From Acinetobacter zhairuonensis (GTDB lineage: Bacteria > Pseudomonadota > Gammaproteobacteria > Pseudomonadales > Moraxellaceae): 46,759 nucleotides of DNA. Position 1 is the first letter of the stretch. Every line of letters begins with the position of its first letter. Of the stretch, positions 10,558 through 19,580 are shown in pieces. A program made the translations under genes and the position numbers. The notes beneath the pieces were generated by a model that was not told the origin of the DNA, made no database searches, and saw only the letters and a program-made list of their open reading frames with translations. The DNA lies in the NCBI RefSeq assembly GCF_022601715.1, contig NZ_JAKVIM010000027.1:1-46759 (forward strand), in the 5' to 3' direction.

Positions 10558-11391
10558 ATGTTAGAGATCGCATTGGGCTCGGCATTGATGTATTATTTTG
10601 CCACACAAGCCTTTGAAATAAAAGAAAAATCACCTGAAACAGTCTATTACACGGAAACCTTGGATTCACGGCAAGATTCCTTTACCCGCATGCATCGTGA
10701 AACCGTACAAATTCAACCTGCACTTATTGATCAATTCCGTGGCATTGTCCGTCAAGCCTACGATTACAGTTGTGGCTCCGCTGCATTAACAACCTTGCTC
10801 AATGGTTATGTCGGGACTCAACTGACTGAGCAACAGACCATGACAGGCCTGCTTAAATTTGGTGAGTCAGAGCGAATTATCGAGCGTCGCAGTTTTTCTT
10901 TGTTAGACATGAAACGTTTTGTGGCTGCTTTAGGACTAGAAAGTGGTGGCTATAAGGGCGCATTTGAAGATCTGGTTGCACAGGGGCAACCTGCGATTGT
11001 TCCTATTTCCTATGCAGGTTTTAAGCATTTTGTGGTGTATAAGGCGTACAAGGATGGCCGTGTTTATGTAGCAGATCCAGCCCTCGGTAATATTAGTTTT
11101 GATGAAGAGCGCTTTAAACAGGTCTGGGAAAATAACACCTTGTTTTTAATAAGTGTGCCGCCAGAGCAACGTAAAAATTTATTGGCATTACAGGAAAGTG
11201 ATATGCGTCATGTTGAGGATGCAACAGTGAACCGTTATGCACTGGTTGATATTCAGTATCCGCAGTTTTATATGGAAAAACTGGCGGATCGGGGGGCAAC
11301 GACCTCAAGAATTGTCAATAATAACCCTGAATCCGAGATGAACGGCCAATATGTCGATCGACATTTACGCCTATATTACAAGAGCAAATAG
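10558..11391 (+). CDS. filB: C39-family cysteine peptidase FilB
   Basis: A 277-residue protein with a stand-alone C39 peptidase domain, the papain-fold family best known for cutting leader peptides at double-glycine-like sites. The catalytic set is complete: oxyanion Gln66 and nucleophile Cys72 in QAYDYSCGSAA, His157 in FKHFVVY and Asp173 in VADPALG. The N-terminal 18 residues are hydrophobic but lack a positive start, so a signal anchor is possible but not clear. No ABC-transporter domain is attached, as in FapD of functional-amyloid systems. The only usable start is the ATG at 10558, since an in-frame stop lies at 10543. The likely target is a secreted protein of the same cluster, perhaps FilA. 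Confidence 0.85.
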   Translation: MLEIALGSALMYYFATQAFEIKEKSPETVYYTETLDSRQDSFTRMHRETVQIQPALIDQFRGIVRQAYDYSCGSAALTTLLNGYVGTQLTEQQTMTGLLKFGESERIIERRSFSLLDMKRFVAALGLESGGYKGAFEDLVAQGQPAIVPISYAGFKHFVVYKAYKDGRVYVADPALGNISFDEERFKQVWENNTLFLISVPPEQRKNLLALQESDMRHVEDATVNRYALVDIQYPQFYMEKLADRGATTSRIVNNNPESEMNGQYVDRHLRLYYKSK

Positions 11392-11432
11392 CACAGTTTA
11401 AAGCAAATAAAAAAAGAATAGAGTGGATGGAA

Positions 11433-12509
11433 ATGAAAAATCAATGGATGAATAAAACATTATTGCTACTGAGTATCCAAGTCTTGATGGGGACTGCTTA
11501 TGCAGCGGATACCGTAACAGAAGCGCAAGGAACGTCAGCTTCAGCAAATGTGGAAAATGAGAGTGTTGCCAATCCTCAAGAGGCATCAACTGCCTTGCAG
11601 CAACAAGAAGGGGATGCCACTAAACAGACGAATCTTGAAGAAGTTTTTACCTCAAATGAGCGTCAATATTCCTTGATTAAAAGAGGGGATATTTCTGCAT
11701 TTTATGATGTGGATTATACCTATTATCGCGATACCCAGTTAGATTTAGAGATGGCACAGGGCAGTCTTTATCAGTTACGGGTACAGGAAAATGCCAGCCA
11801 TACTTTAACCAATATCTTTACAGTGCAGTACGGGATTCTGGATAACTTAACCTTTACCGCATCCTTACCTTTGGTCGCGAAAACCGACAATTTAAAAGAC
11901 ACCTCTACAGCTGGTTTAGGTGATATTTCTTTAGGCACACGTTGGGAACCCTTTCCGTTAAAAACAGGTCGTTTACCTTTAATTTTATTTGGAAATGTAT
12001 CGACCAAAACTGGGGATAGTCCATATGAAATTAATCCCACGACAGATCTAGCAACGGGCAAAGGCTATTACTCTGTTGGCGTAGGCGCGAGTACGCGTAA
12101 GTATATTGATCCTGTGGTCTTGTTTGCATCTGTTTCTGCCAACTATGGATTTAAAGAAACAGGTTTAGATCAGCGCCGCGGTCCACGTGTAATTGAAGAG
12201 TTTGATCCAGGTATAAGTGGAGGCTTTTCATTCGGTTTTGCTTACTCCTTTAACTATGATGTTTCTATGACCATGTCATATCAACAAAGTTTCAATACAG
12301 GGGCAGAATTTCTGTATACCTCGGGTGAAAGCTATTCTCCTGCCGACCAAACCAGTTCAACCTTTGCCATTTCATTGGGTGTACGTGTTTCACCTGAAAC
12401 CATTGTGAACGGCACGTTAGGCATCGGCTTAACGGAAGATGCACCAGATGTATCTTTAGGTTTGTCTTTCCCATTAGATATTGCAGGTTTCGGTAAAAAA
12501 ATTAGCTAA
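11433..12509 (+). CDS. filC: Outer-membrane beta-barrel FilC
   Basis: A 358-residue protein with a signal peptide cleaved near AYA-AD (residues 21-25). A polar Gln/Glu/Thr-rich segment of about 50 residues follows that may form a plug or coiled coil, then a beta-barrel of alternating aromatic strands ending in a membrane-type strand. It resembles the family labelled 'MetA-pathway of phenol degradation', which is simply a transporter barrel family. The combination of N-terminal helical segment plus barrel next to a C39 peptidase recalls FapF, the amyloid exporter of Pseudomonas; this is inference from architecture. I chose ATG 11433 (AGAGTGG at good spacing) over ATG 11427. It lies 12 bases before filD. 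Confidence 0.75.
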   Translation: MKNQWMNKTLLLLSIQVLMGTAYAADTVTEAQGTSASANVENESVANPQEASTALQQQEGDATKQTNLEEVFTSNERQYSLIKRGDISAFYDVDYTYYRDTQLDLEMAQGSLYQLRVQENASHTLTNIFTVQYGILDNLTFTASLPLVAKTDNLKDTSTAGLGDISLGTRWEPFPLKTGRLPLILFGNVSTKTGDSPYEINPTTDLATGKGYYSVGVGASTRKYIDPVVLFASVSANYGFKETGLDQRRGPRVIEEFDPGISGGFSFGFAYSFNYDVSMTMSYQQSFNTGAEFLYTSGESYSPADQTSSTFAISLGVRVSPETIVNGTLGIGLTEDAPDVSLGLSFPLDIAGFGKKIS

Positions 12510-12521
12510 GAGGGCAGTCGC

Positions 12522-14186
12522 ATGTACAAGGTACGACTTAGCCCGTTAGTTTCAGCGATAATTTTATCGGGCTGTTCAAGTATGGCTTTTGCTCAACTTG
12601 GGCAAAATTTATCAGTAGATATTCGATCACTAGCCATGGGGAATGCGGTTACAGCCGATCCTCCAGGGGTCAGTGCAGTCCATTATAACCCAGCAGCACT
12701 TACCAAAATTGAAGGGCTGCAAACCGATGTACAGGGTATTTTGGCTGACTTCAACATTAAACGTCAGTACTCTGCACCTGAAGGCTATAACGTTTTTGGC
12801 TATTCAGATGATCCTTTGGTTTGTAATGATGGTCCAGAAGTCGCTTCAGATTTATGTACTGACTATAAAGGTGCGGTGAATGGGGATGTGGAATACATCA
12901 GCCTGTATGTGCCTTTTTTAAAGAAAGTGGTGGATTTAGGTGAGGGCATGCCAATGCTGGCACCAACTGCGGGTGCCGCCTATAAACCGCCAGGCTCAAA
13001 AACCACGTTTGCAACAGCCTTCTATGCGCCGTTGGTTGCAGGCTTTGGTGCTGAAAATGGTAATCCCAGTAATTTTATGGGGCAACAAGTTGCCTTAGAA
13101 CGCTTTACCTATTTATCACCATCTATCGCCTATGAAGTCAATGATGAGCTTTCGATCGGTGCTTCGGTGGGAATGTCCTATCAAGCTTTTGCTTTAAAAA
13201 CCGATCTACGGTTTCCCAATGAAATGATTGGGATGCTGCGTATGATTGATGAGGTGGTGTGTACCCCGTTTAAAGACAATTCTGATGTTATCACTGACAT
13301 TTTATTGCTCGGGATTTGTAATGCCGAAGAAGGCATGAATCCATTTGGCCGCTTTGGACGGATGGAAGTAGCCATGGAGCAGTCGCTGAGTCCGAGTTTT
13401 AACCTTGGAGTCATGTGGGAACCCACCGACGAGTTTAGTTTTGGGATGGTGTACCAAAGTGCAGCCAAAATGCGCTTAAAAGGTAAATACACCATTGATA
13501 ACTCGAAAGCCCCCCGCGAACTCATCAATGGTTTGATGTCTTCACCGACAGGACAGATTCTTGCGGCCATTCTTGGTTTTCCACAGAGTATTCCTGCATC
13601 AGAGTCTGGTCTGGTTTCGATGGATTTTGAATATCCACAACATATTCAGGCAGGGATCAAATATAAAATTTTTCCTGATTTACAAGTTAATTTTGATGTG
13701 GGCTGGACGGATTATCGTGCTTGGGACAAATTTAAGTTTGAATTTGACCGCTCCATTTCTGCTTTAAAAATTGCGAAATTGTTGTCGCCTGACATTACCG
13801 ATAACAGTTTGGCTTTGCCGTTGAGGTTTGACTCACCTTGGAACTATGGCATTGGGATTGAATATTCGGCAACAGATCGTCTGAAACTACGTGCAGGATA
13901 TGAGCCACGAACCAGCGCGATTCCAGATGATAAGCGTAATACCATGGTCCCAATTAACAATGCCCAGTTATTTGGTTTAGGGGTCGGTTATCGTTTTGAT
14001 GCCGATACAGATCTGGATTTATCCATTGGTTATTTACGCAGTAAAGATAGTATTCCTGCGAATACCAGTAGCTTATCCAACCAAACTGGGGTGAATAATA
14101 TTCTGCTGAATCCTTATGCAGGATTAAACGTAAAAACTGAAACCAGTATCACAATCTTAGGCTTGAGTTATCGTACGAAATGGTAA
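12522..14186 (+). CDS. filD: FadL/OmpP1-type outer-membrane protein FilD
   Basis: A 554-residue outer-membrane barrel related to FadL/OmpP1 transporters for hydrophobic compounds. The mature N-terminus has the family signature around residues 35-58 (RSLAMGNAVTADP, then HYNPAALTKI, the NPA-type motif). The C-terminus shows many amphipathic strands and ends in LGLSYRTKW, a typical barrel ending. The signal peptide has a lipobox-like LSGC at residues 15-18, but a standard AFA-Q cleavage site follows at 22-25, so a normal signal peptidase I product is more likely. It overlaps filE by seven bases (ATGGTAA), indicating translational coupling. The cargo is unknown. Confidence 0.8.
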   Translation: MYKVRLSPLVSAIILSGCSSMAFAQLGQNLSVDIRSLAMGNAVTADPPGVSAVHYNPAALTKIEGLQTDVQGILADFNIKRQYSAPEGYNVFGYSDDPLVCNDGPEVASDLCTDYKGAVNGDVEYISLYVPFLKKVVDLGEGMPMLAPTAGAAYKPPGSKTTFATAFYAPLVAGFGAENGNPSNFMGQQVALERFTYLSPSIAYEVNDELSIGASVGMSYQAFALKTDLRFPNEMIGMLRMIDEVVCTPFKDNSDVITDILLLGICNAEEGMNPFGRFGRMEVAMEQSLSPSFNLGVMWEPTDEFSFGMVYQSAAKMRLKGKYTIDNSKAPRELINGLMSSPTGQILAAILGFPQSIPASESGLVSMDFEYPQHIQAGIKYKIFPDLQVNFDVGWTDYRAWDKFKFEFDRSISALKIAKLLSPDITDNSLALPLRFDSPWNYGIGIEYSATDRLKLRAGYEPRTSAIPDDKRNTMVPINNAQLFGLGVGYRFDADTDLDLSIGYLRSKDSIPANTSSLSNQTGVNNILLNPYAGLNVKTETSITILGLSYRTKW

Positions 14187-15595
14187 AACACAATAATAAG
14201 AAGCAGATTTTCGCATGGGTGTCATCTTCTACGTGGGTATTATGTGGAATGCTGGCATTGCCTGCGCATGCGGGTGAGTTTTATACCATTATTGGTCCAG
14301 ATGGTCGTCCAATGGTGATTCCTCGTGCACCCTCGGAAACCAAGCAAGTTGAAACCAAAACTCAGTTGGAACCTCAACAAGTAGAGAAAATTGAATTCAG
14401 GTTAAGTCAAACCAAACAGACACCACCCATTCAGACTGCTACAACAGTAGCAAAAGCTCAGATCTCCCAACCACAAACCGCAGTAACAGTTAAAGAAGAA
14501 ACAGTAACTAAACCCAAGCCTCAATTGGTCAAGAGAAAACCATCAATTGTCCATCAGCAGTCGAAATTCGTAGAAAATGTTCAAACTGTAACTGTTGAGA
14601 ATCCAGACAAGCTTAAAACTCAAGTTGAGTCATCAGTTGCTGTAAGTGTGCAACCTGTAGAGACTCCGGAACAAGCATCTCCTGTGCCTGTTATACAAAC
14701 AAATTCTCAAGAGATTTCCTCATCAGCGCCAGCCAAAGACCCCACGCTGGGCAATAAAAATATTCAAAAGACCACAACCGCTAAACAGGTAGATCGTGCA
14801 CTTCATAAGATTGAGGCCAATACAGCAATCGAAAAAGCCACACGCCTAGCAAGTCCTCCAATGGCTGTTCCTGTCTCATCGAAGTCAACTTCGGATGGTT
14901 TTCTTGAAATCAATGGCGACCGTTATGTCAAAAATGAATATCTGGAAGGGCAAGAGTTTAATTTAGAAAATAAAAAACGCTTTTACGTGATGCCTGAAGG
15001 GGTGGTGGATAAAGAGTTAGGTGCACCGCGCTTACAAGTGGTGGAACGTGAAAAAGGTGTGAACCAAGGAGTGCTGGATCGACTCTTTAAATCGACGCAA
15101 CATGCTGAAAATAAAGTCATTACCTTATCAACCCAATATTATCCGATTGCCAAAGATCAAGTGGTGCAGAGTCTGGGACAAGCGTGTTATAGCGATAAAA
15201 AAGTCAAAAAAGCCAAAGTGCTGAAAGCACAACAGGATGTCAATGTGTGGCCTCGGCAACCGTTGCAGGATCAGTTTGATTATGAAGTGGTCGCTGTTCA
15301 GGCAGGCATCAAAAATGTACAGCTCAGCTCTTATGCTTCTAGTCAGGATCAGCCGAGTTTTTACTGGCCATTCGTGGCATTTCTAGACGAATCAGGATGT
15401 GTGATTGAAGGGGTGACGGGCTTTAAAAATCAGAATCGGGAAGAAAACAAGTATCGCTATGCGGTGATGGATGGCATGTTACAGCTGCCAACACAGACCC
15501 GTTATATTTTGATGACGCCTTTACTTTCGGCAGTTGATGTTGAAGACCAAATATTAAGTAATCAAGGACAAATCAAACTAACAGCCATTCGTTAG
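14180..15595 (+). CDS. filE: Putative pilus-assembly-type periplasmic protein FilE
   Basis: A 471-residue exported protein. Its signal peptide ends near ALPAHA-G (about residue 31). The mature start GEFYTIIGPDGRPMVIPRAP is followed by a long Gln/Thr/Val/Lys/Pro-rich, low-complexity stretch to about residue 225, probably an extended periplasmic spacer. A folded domain follows, beginning near FLEINGDRYVKNEYLEG. The stretched Pro/Gln-rich linker suggests a protein that spans the periplasm or peptidoglycan. Databases label such Acinetobacter proteins FilE 'pilus assembly', but no usher, chaperone or pilin gene is nearby. It overlaps filD by seven bases and directly abuts filF. Confidence 0.7.
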   Translation: MVKHNNKKQIFAWVSSSTWVLCGMLALPAHAGEFYTIIGPDGRPMVIPRAPSETKQVETKTQLEPQQVEKIEFRLSQTKQTPPIQTATTVAKAQISQPQTAVTVKEETVTKPKPQLVKRKPSIVHQQSKFVENVQTVTVENPDKLKTQVESSVAVSVQPVETPEQASPVPVIQTNSQEISSSAPAKDPTLGNKNIQKTTTAKQVDRALHKIEANTAIEKATRLASPPMAVPVSSKSTSDGFLEINGDRYVKNEYLEGQEFNLENKKRFYVMPEGVVDKELGAPRLQVVEREKGVNQGVLDRLFKSTQHAENKVITLSTQYYPIAKDQVVQSLGQACYSDKKVKKAKVLKAQQDVNVWPRQPLQDQFDYEVVAVQAGIKNVQLSSYASSQDQPSFYWPFVAFLDESGCVIEGVTGFKNQNREENKYRYAVMDGMLQLPTQTRYILMTPLLSAVDVEDQILSNQGQIKLTAIR

Positions 15596-15616
15596 TTGAG
15601 AATTAGAGTGATGGGA

Positions 15617-17545
15617 ATGAAAAATAAATATTTATTAACTTTGGCACTTTCGACGATGGTATCAGGACTCACAGGCTGTGGTGGTGAAAGCGCGAATGTT
15701 ATTCCAGAGAAAAATAATAACAGCACGGTCAATGGCAGTTGTAGCGCTGGTGCCAATAATTGTATTGAATTCGCACTCGATTATCCTTTGGATGGGCTGA
15801 ATTTTTCTTGTAGTAGTGATACGCAAAACACCTTTGTCACTTTAATGGATTTAGATAATGGCGTGGCAACAGGCACCTGTAATTATAGTGATACGGTGAA
15901 TGTATTCTTGTTGGGTAAAGCGGACAAGCGTATTGCTTTGGGATCGTTCCCGATCAGTAATATTGCTTTGGTTAGTACCAATCAGATTCCACGCTTAACT
16001 GTACTGGACATTGCAGTGGGAATGACCAACCGTAAAGCGACTGTACTAGATCCAAGTGATGTCACGGTCAAGACCGCCATGAATTTGGTCAAAATTGTTC
16101 AGGCTCTGGCACTACAGCAGAAATCAATTAACACGAAAACGGATATTCAAGCGCTGTATATGAATGATTCGATCCGTGAAGGTCTGGATAAAATTATCAG
16201 TTCCGTCACAGCACAGCAGATGGTGAATGGCGATTATGCGGCAATCCTTAAGCCATGGTTAGATGTGTCGGTCATATCTGATGCTGAGGCATTTGAGGTG
16301 GTCAGCAAGTTATTAAATATTAGTAATGCCGCCGTGTATCAACCAGAATTTTCTTTGTTTTCCACCTCAGGCAGTGTCATTAGCAGTTTAACGGGTTCAG
16401 ATGGTTTAACAGGCTGTAATAAAGATGTCTGTGAAGCCAATGACACTACCACCAAACATTTGTTTGGACATTTTATGTTGCTGACAGACCGTCAGGGCTA
16501 CACCTTTGGTAGTGGCTTGCAATGGCGTGGTTTGGCAAAATCTGGACTCACGTCTATTGCAGGGGTGAATGCGGAATTAATTCGCAGCTATAAACCCACC
16601 CAGATGACGGCTTTACCGCAAAATCACTGGATTAATCCGCTGAATAAACGGATTGATCAAAATTATTATATTGGTGTGAATGATCCAAATTCAGAAGATC
16701 TGATTATTAATCAGGGCAAGCTGTATAACGACTATATGATTGCGGGTAAGGAAAAGTTCTACAAGCTACTCACGCAAAAAACTACGGTGACCACTGAAGA
16801 CCTCAAAGACTTGGGGCAATGGCAACAGCGTTATGGGGTTAGCGATACCTATAAAGGCTCTCTGGATATTTTTAAAGTTTATCCAATTACCTATCTAGAC
16901 AAGCAAGTGTTTAAATCCAGCAGCAATGTCGCGACAGGGGAGAGTTATATTTTCCCACTCTACGCAGATCTGACTTTCAAATTTAGCGAGAGCAGTGTTC
17001 CGAGTCTAAAACTGGGAGTCGTGATTGATGAAAATGGTGATATTCGCACCAACATAAAATCTGCCGCTACCGAGACTGATATGAGTACAGGCAGTTGTAG
17101 CCTAACTGTCGGAAGCAACTTAAAAGACAGTAATGGGGTGCAGCAATACCGCATAGGAACGACTTCACGTGCATTTATTGATGATCGTGCGATTTCAATT
17201 CGCATGATTTTAGGCGATGAAGCATTAAAATCTGTAAATGGTGCATTGGTTGGGGTGAATTCAACGATTCAAACCTCAGCTGCAGGTGAAAGTATTGTGG
17301 TCGGTGGTGCACTGATCCATTTACAGAATTTATTAAATGCTTCGGCAGGCAGTACAGGACGGATTAGTTTTACCGATTCGGCAGGTGAGAGTGTGAAATG
17401 GGCAAATAGTTATGCCAGTTTCCAAAAGGTTTATAATGCCAACAATACCGATGAAACCGCAGATGACACAGCCTTGGCAAAATTAAGCGGGGGAACTTTG
17501 GAGATGAGTCTAGCCTCTTGCTACGCGGTGAAGACGAAAAGTTAA
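15617..17545 (+). CDS. filF: Large lipoprotein FilF
   Basis: A 642-residue lipoprotein. The signal peptide MKNKYLLTLALSTMVSGLTG ends in a clear lipobox LTGC at residues 19-22 (lipidated Cys22), followed by Gly-Gly-Glu, which favours outer-membrane sorting over inner-membrane retention. Several cysteines in residues 35-85 and later may form disulfides. The ATG at 15617 is chosen from the conserved signal-peptide start; ATG 15611 and TTG 15596 are in-frame alternatives. It follows filE without a gap and is the last fil gene, ended by the terminator at 17566. Acinetobacter FilF has been discussed as a surface antigen and vaccine candidate. I recognise no enzyme or binding domain. Confidence 0.7.
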   Translation: MKNKYLLTLALSTMVSGLTGCGGESANVIPEKNNNSTVNGSCSAGANNCIEFALDYPLDGLNFSCSSDTQNTFVTLMDLDNGVATGTCNYSDTVNVFLLGKADKRIALGSFPISNIALVSTNQIPRLTVLDIAVGMTNRKATVLDPSDVTVKTAMNLVKIVQALALQQKSINTKTDIQALYMNDSIREGLDKIISSVTAQQMVNGDYAAILKPWLDVSVISDAEAFEVVSKLLNISNAAVYQPEFSLFSTSGSVISSLTGSDGLTGCNKDVCEANDTTTKHLFGHFMLLTDRQGYTFGSGLQWRGLAKSGLTSIAGVNAELIRSYKPTQMTALPQNHWINPLNKRIDQNYYIGVNDPNSEDLIINQGKLYNDYMIAGKEKFYKLLTQKTTVTTEDLKDLGQWQQRYGVSDTYKGSLDIFKVYPITYLDKQVFKSSSNVATGESYIFPLYADLTFKFSESSVPSLKLGVVIDENGDIRTNIKSAATETDMSTGSCSLTVGSNLKDSNGVQQYRIGTTSRAFIDDRAISIRMILGDEALKSVNGALVGVNSTIQTSAAGESIVVGGALIHLQNLLNASAGSTGRISFTDSAGESVKWANSYASFQKVYNANNTDETADDTALAKLSGGTLEMSLASCYAVKTKS

Positions 17546-17565
17546 CCCTCCTTGATACAGACTAA

Positions 17566-17593
17566 AAAGCCGATTCAATTGAATCGGCTTTGA
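17566..17593. terminator. Bidirectional terminator between filF and a Nudix gene
   Basis: An 11-base-pair stem AAAGCCGATTC/GAATCGGCTTT with an AATT loop, with A-rich and T-rich flanks. It serves the convergent filF and the minus-strand Nudix gene. Confidence 0.85.
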
Positions 17594-17616
17594 TCTTTGG
17601 CATGAGTGAAACTGCT

Positions 17617-18174
17617 TTAGCCCGTATGATCCAGACGAGTGCCCAAGGTTTCTAAATGGGTGATAAATTGATTACTTTGACGATCGGCAAAATAGTGTTT
17701 CAGCGTTTGTTCTACACTTGGGAACGCCAGTTCTGTCCATGGAATTTCATGTTCTTCAAATAGGCGGCATTCAATACTTTCTTCACCTGCACCAAAAACG
17801 CCATCAATCAATTGACCTTTAAACAGCACATAGATTTGCCCAATACGAGGAATATTGTACATACAGTAAAGTTGTTCAATGTCTACTTCTGCTTCTGCTT
17901 CTTCACGAGTTTCACGTGCAGCACCTTGTTCCATAGTTTCAAATAATTCCATGTAACCTGCAGGCAAAGTCCATAAACCATAACGAGGTTCAATTGCACG
18001 ACGGCAAAGCAGGACTTTATCTTCCCAGAGGGCTAAAGCACCACAAATGACTTTGGGATTTACATAATGAATATGACCACATTCTGTGCAAACGCGACGT
18101 AATTGATGATCGCCAAGAGGGATTTTTTCAGTCGTTTTATGTCCACAATTTCCGCAGAAGTTCATATTCATCAT
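17617..18174 (-). CDS. Zinc-ribbon Nudix hydrolase
   Basis: A 185-residue Nudix hydrolase with an N-terminal zinc ribbon: two Cys-X2-Cys pairs (FCGNCGH and VCTECGH) within the first 30 residues. The Nudix box is GYMELFETMEQGAARETREE, with the REXXEE core intact. Proteins of this build hydrolyse nucleoside-diphosphate derivatives such as ADP-ribose or NADH; the exact substrate is not readable. An in-frame GTG at 18192 could extend it by six residues. Three ATGs at 18174, 18171 and 18165 compete, and none has a strong ribosome binding site, so the start is uncertain. It is divergent from the second Nudix gene 113 bases away. Confidence 0.88.
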   Translation of the reverse strand: MMNMNFCGNCGHKTTEKIPLGDHQLRRVCTECGHIHYVNPKVICGALALWEDKVLLCRRAIEPRYGLWTLPAGYMELFETMEQGAARETREEAEAEVDIEQLYCMYNIPRIGQIYVLFKGQLIDGVFGAGEESIECRLFEEHEIPWTELAFPSVEQTLKHYFADRQSNQFITHLETLGTRLDHTG

Positions 18175-18287
18175 CAATGATAAAGGTGCCACTCAGCATA
18201 ACTGAAAAAAATAAGTTTGACATCTATTCTCTCCAATCCGATTAAAATTCAGCTATGATGAAATGAAGAAGAACAGAGGTGAGTGAT

Positions 18288-18917
18288 ATGGATAATCGTT
18301 CATTAACACATGTATTACAGCAGCATTTAAGATTTTCAACCCGTAAACGAGAAGCTGAAGCTGCTGTGTTAATTGCGATTACCGATGAAGCTGACCCTAA
18401 AGTATTATTAACCCGCCGTTCGGTGTATTTAACCAATCATGCAGGTGAAGTTTCTTTCCCAGGAGGGAAACGGGACCCACAGGATACCAGTAACATTGTG
18501 GTGGCACTCCGCGAAGCACAAGAAGAAACGGCTTTAAATCCTTTTGATGTGCAGTTACTGGGTGATTTACCCATGCAAAAAGCTCGTAATGGTATGTTAG
18601 TCAAACCGATTGTTGGGCTGATTCCACCTCAGGTTGAACTGATTGCTCAGCCTTCAGAAATTGATCGTATCTTCTTTGCCTCATTACGACATTTAATGGA
18701 TGCACCACCTACGCCGCATGAAGTGCGTTATGCCCAGCAGTCATTGTATTTTCCCAGTATGCGGGTCGAAGATGAAATTGTCTGGGGCTTAACAGCTCGG
18801 ATGCTGATTTCCTTATTTGCTTATGGATTAAATTATCAAAAAGAATGGCCATTTTTATTAAATTCGCCATTATTTTATGCACAGCAGGCATTGCTAAAAA
18901 CCAAAGGACGTAATTAA
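18288..18917 (+). CDS. CoA pyrophosphatase-type Nudix hydrolase
   Basis: A 209-residue Nudix protein of the NudL/CoA pyrophosphatase type, which cleaves coenzyme A to phosphopantetheine and 3',5'-ADP. The diagnostic stretch before the box is present (LLTRRS, then HAGEVSFPGGK), followed by a Nudix box with REAQEET in place. The first box glutamate is Asp, a conservative change. The ATG at 18288 is chosen because AGAGGTGA lies five to seven bases upstream; the GTG at 18279 overlaps that site. It ends two bases before the next gene, suggesting an operon with the carbonic-anhydrase-like protein. Confidence 0.87.
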   Translation: MDNRSLTHVLQQHLRFSTRKREAEAAVLIAITDEADPKVLLTRRSVYLTNHAGEVSFPGGKRDPQDTSNIVVALREAQEETALNPFDVQLLGDLPMQKARNGMLVKPIVGLIPPQVELIAQPSEIDRIFFASLRHLMDAPPTPHEVRYAQQSLYFPSMRVEDEIVWGLTARMLISLFAYGLNYQKEWPFLLNSPLFYAQQALLKTKGRN

Positions 18918-18919
18918 AC

Positions 18920-19450
18920 ATGATGTACAAATTTGCAGGACATACACCGAAAGCCACACATGCTCCTTTTGATGGCTGGGTGGCAGACAATGCCACCGTG
19001 ATTGGTCAGGTAGAATTAGGAAAACAGGTGAGTGTCTGGTTTGGTGCTGTGGTTCGTGCAGATAACAGCACTATTCAATTGGGGGATTTTACCAATGTAC
19101 AGGAAAATGCCGTATTACATACCGATGCAGGAATTCCCATGCAGATCGGTAATTATGTGACCATCGGGCATCAAGCCATGCTACATGGCTGTACTGTGGG
19201 TGATAACTCCTTGATTGGCATTAATGCCGTGATTTTGAATAATGCGGTGATTGGTAAGAACTGTATTATTGGCGCAAATGCTTTAATCCCTGAGGGTAAG
19301 GTCATTCCTGATAATTCCTTGGTGATGGGTTCTCCAGGAAAAGTGGTGAAGACGCTGGATGCCGATGTCGAAGCAAAACTAAAACTTAGCGCTTTGCATT
19401 ATGCTGAACATTATAAAAAGTTCACTCAATTGGAAGTTTTTGAGTTCTAG
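18920..19450 (+). CDS. Gamma-carbonic-anhydrase-like hexapeptide protein (YrdA family)
   Basis: A 176-residue left-handed beta-helix protein built of hexapeptide repeats from residue 20 to 150 (NATVIGQVELG, VTIGHQAMLHG, SLIGINAVILN, CIIGANALIPEG). Three histidines at the usual zinc positions (VLHTD, IGHQ, MLHG) suggest a metal site like gamma-class carbonic anhydrases, but YrdA-type members often show little activity, so the role is open. It is cytosolic and trimeric by family rule. Two consecutive ATGs (18920 and 18923) are possible starts. It lies just after the CoA-pyrophosphatase gene and is ended by the hairpin at 19465. Confidence 0.88.
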   Translation: MMYKFAGHTPKATHAPFDGWVADNATVIGQVELGKQVSVWFGAVVRADNSTIQLGDFTNVQENAVLHTDAGIPMQIGNYVTIGHQAMLHGCTVGDNSLIGINAVILNNAVIGKNCIIGANALIPEGKVIPDNSLVMGSPGKVVKTLDADVEAKLKLSALHYAEHYKKFTQLEVFEF

Positions 19451-19464
19451 CCAATAGCGTGTTT

Positions 19465-19492
19465 AAAACCAAGCAACTGCTTGGTTTTTTTG
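19465..19492 (+). terminator. Rho-independent terminator
   Basis: Stem AAAACCAAGC/GCTTGGTTTT, loop AACT, followed by T run. Confidence 0.9.
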
Positions 19493-19580
19493 TATCTGCG
19501 GTTGGAAATTCTCGCGTCCAAGATATGAGTGGAGTATCATAGCCCTCGTTTTTTAAGATTAAATTAAAGCAAGGTTGAGC

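Noticed and set aside
10558..10620. Frameshifted signal peptide for FilB
   Set aside because: Upstream frames close quickly with stops and show no charged hydrophobic signal sequence to join on.
12522..12600. FilD as a lipoprotein (LSGC lipobox)
   Set aside because: A normal signal peptidase I site (AFA-Q) follows four residues later, and FadL-type barrels are not lipoproteins.
17617..18917. The two Nudix genes as a recent tandem duplication
   Set aside because: They are divergent, belong to different subfamilies (zinc-ribbon versus CoA-type) and share only the Nudix box.
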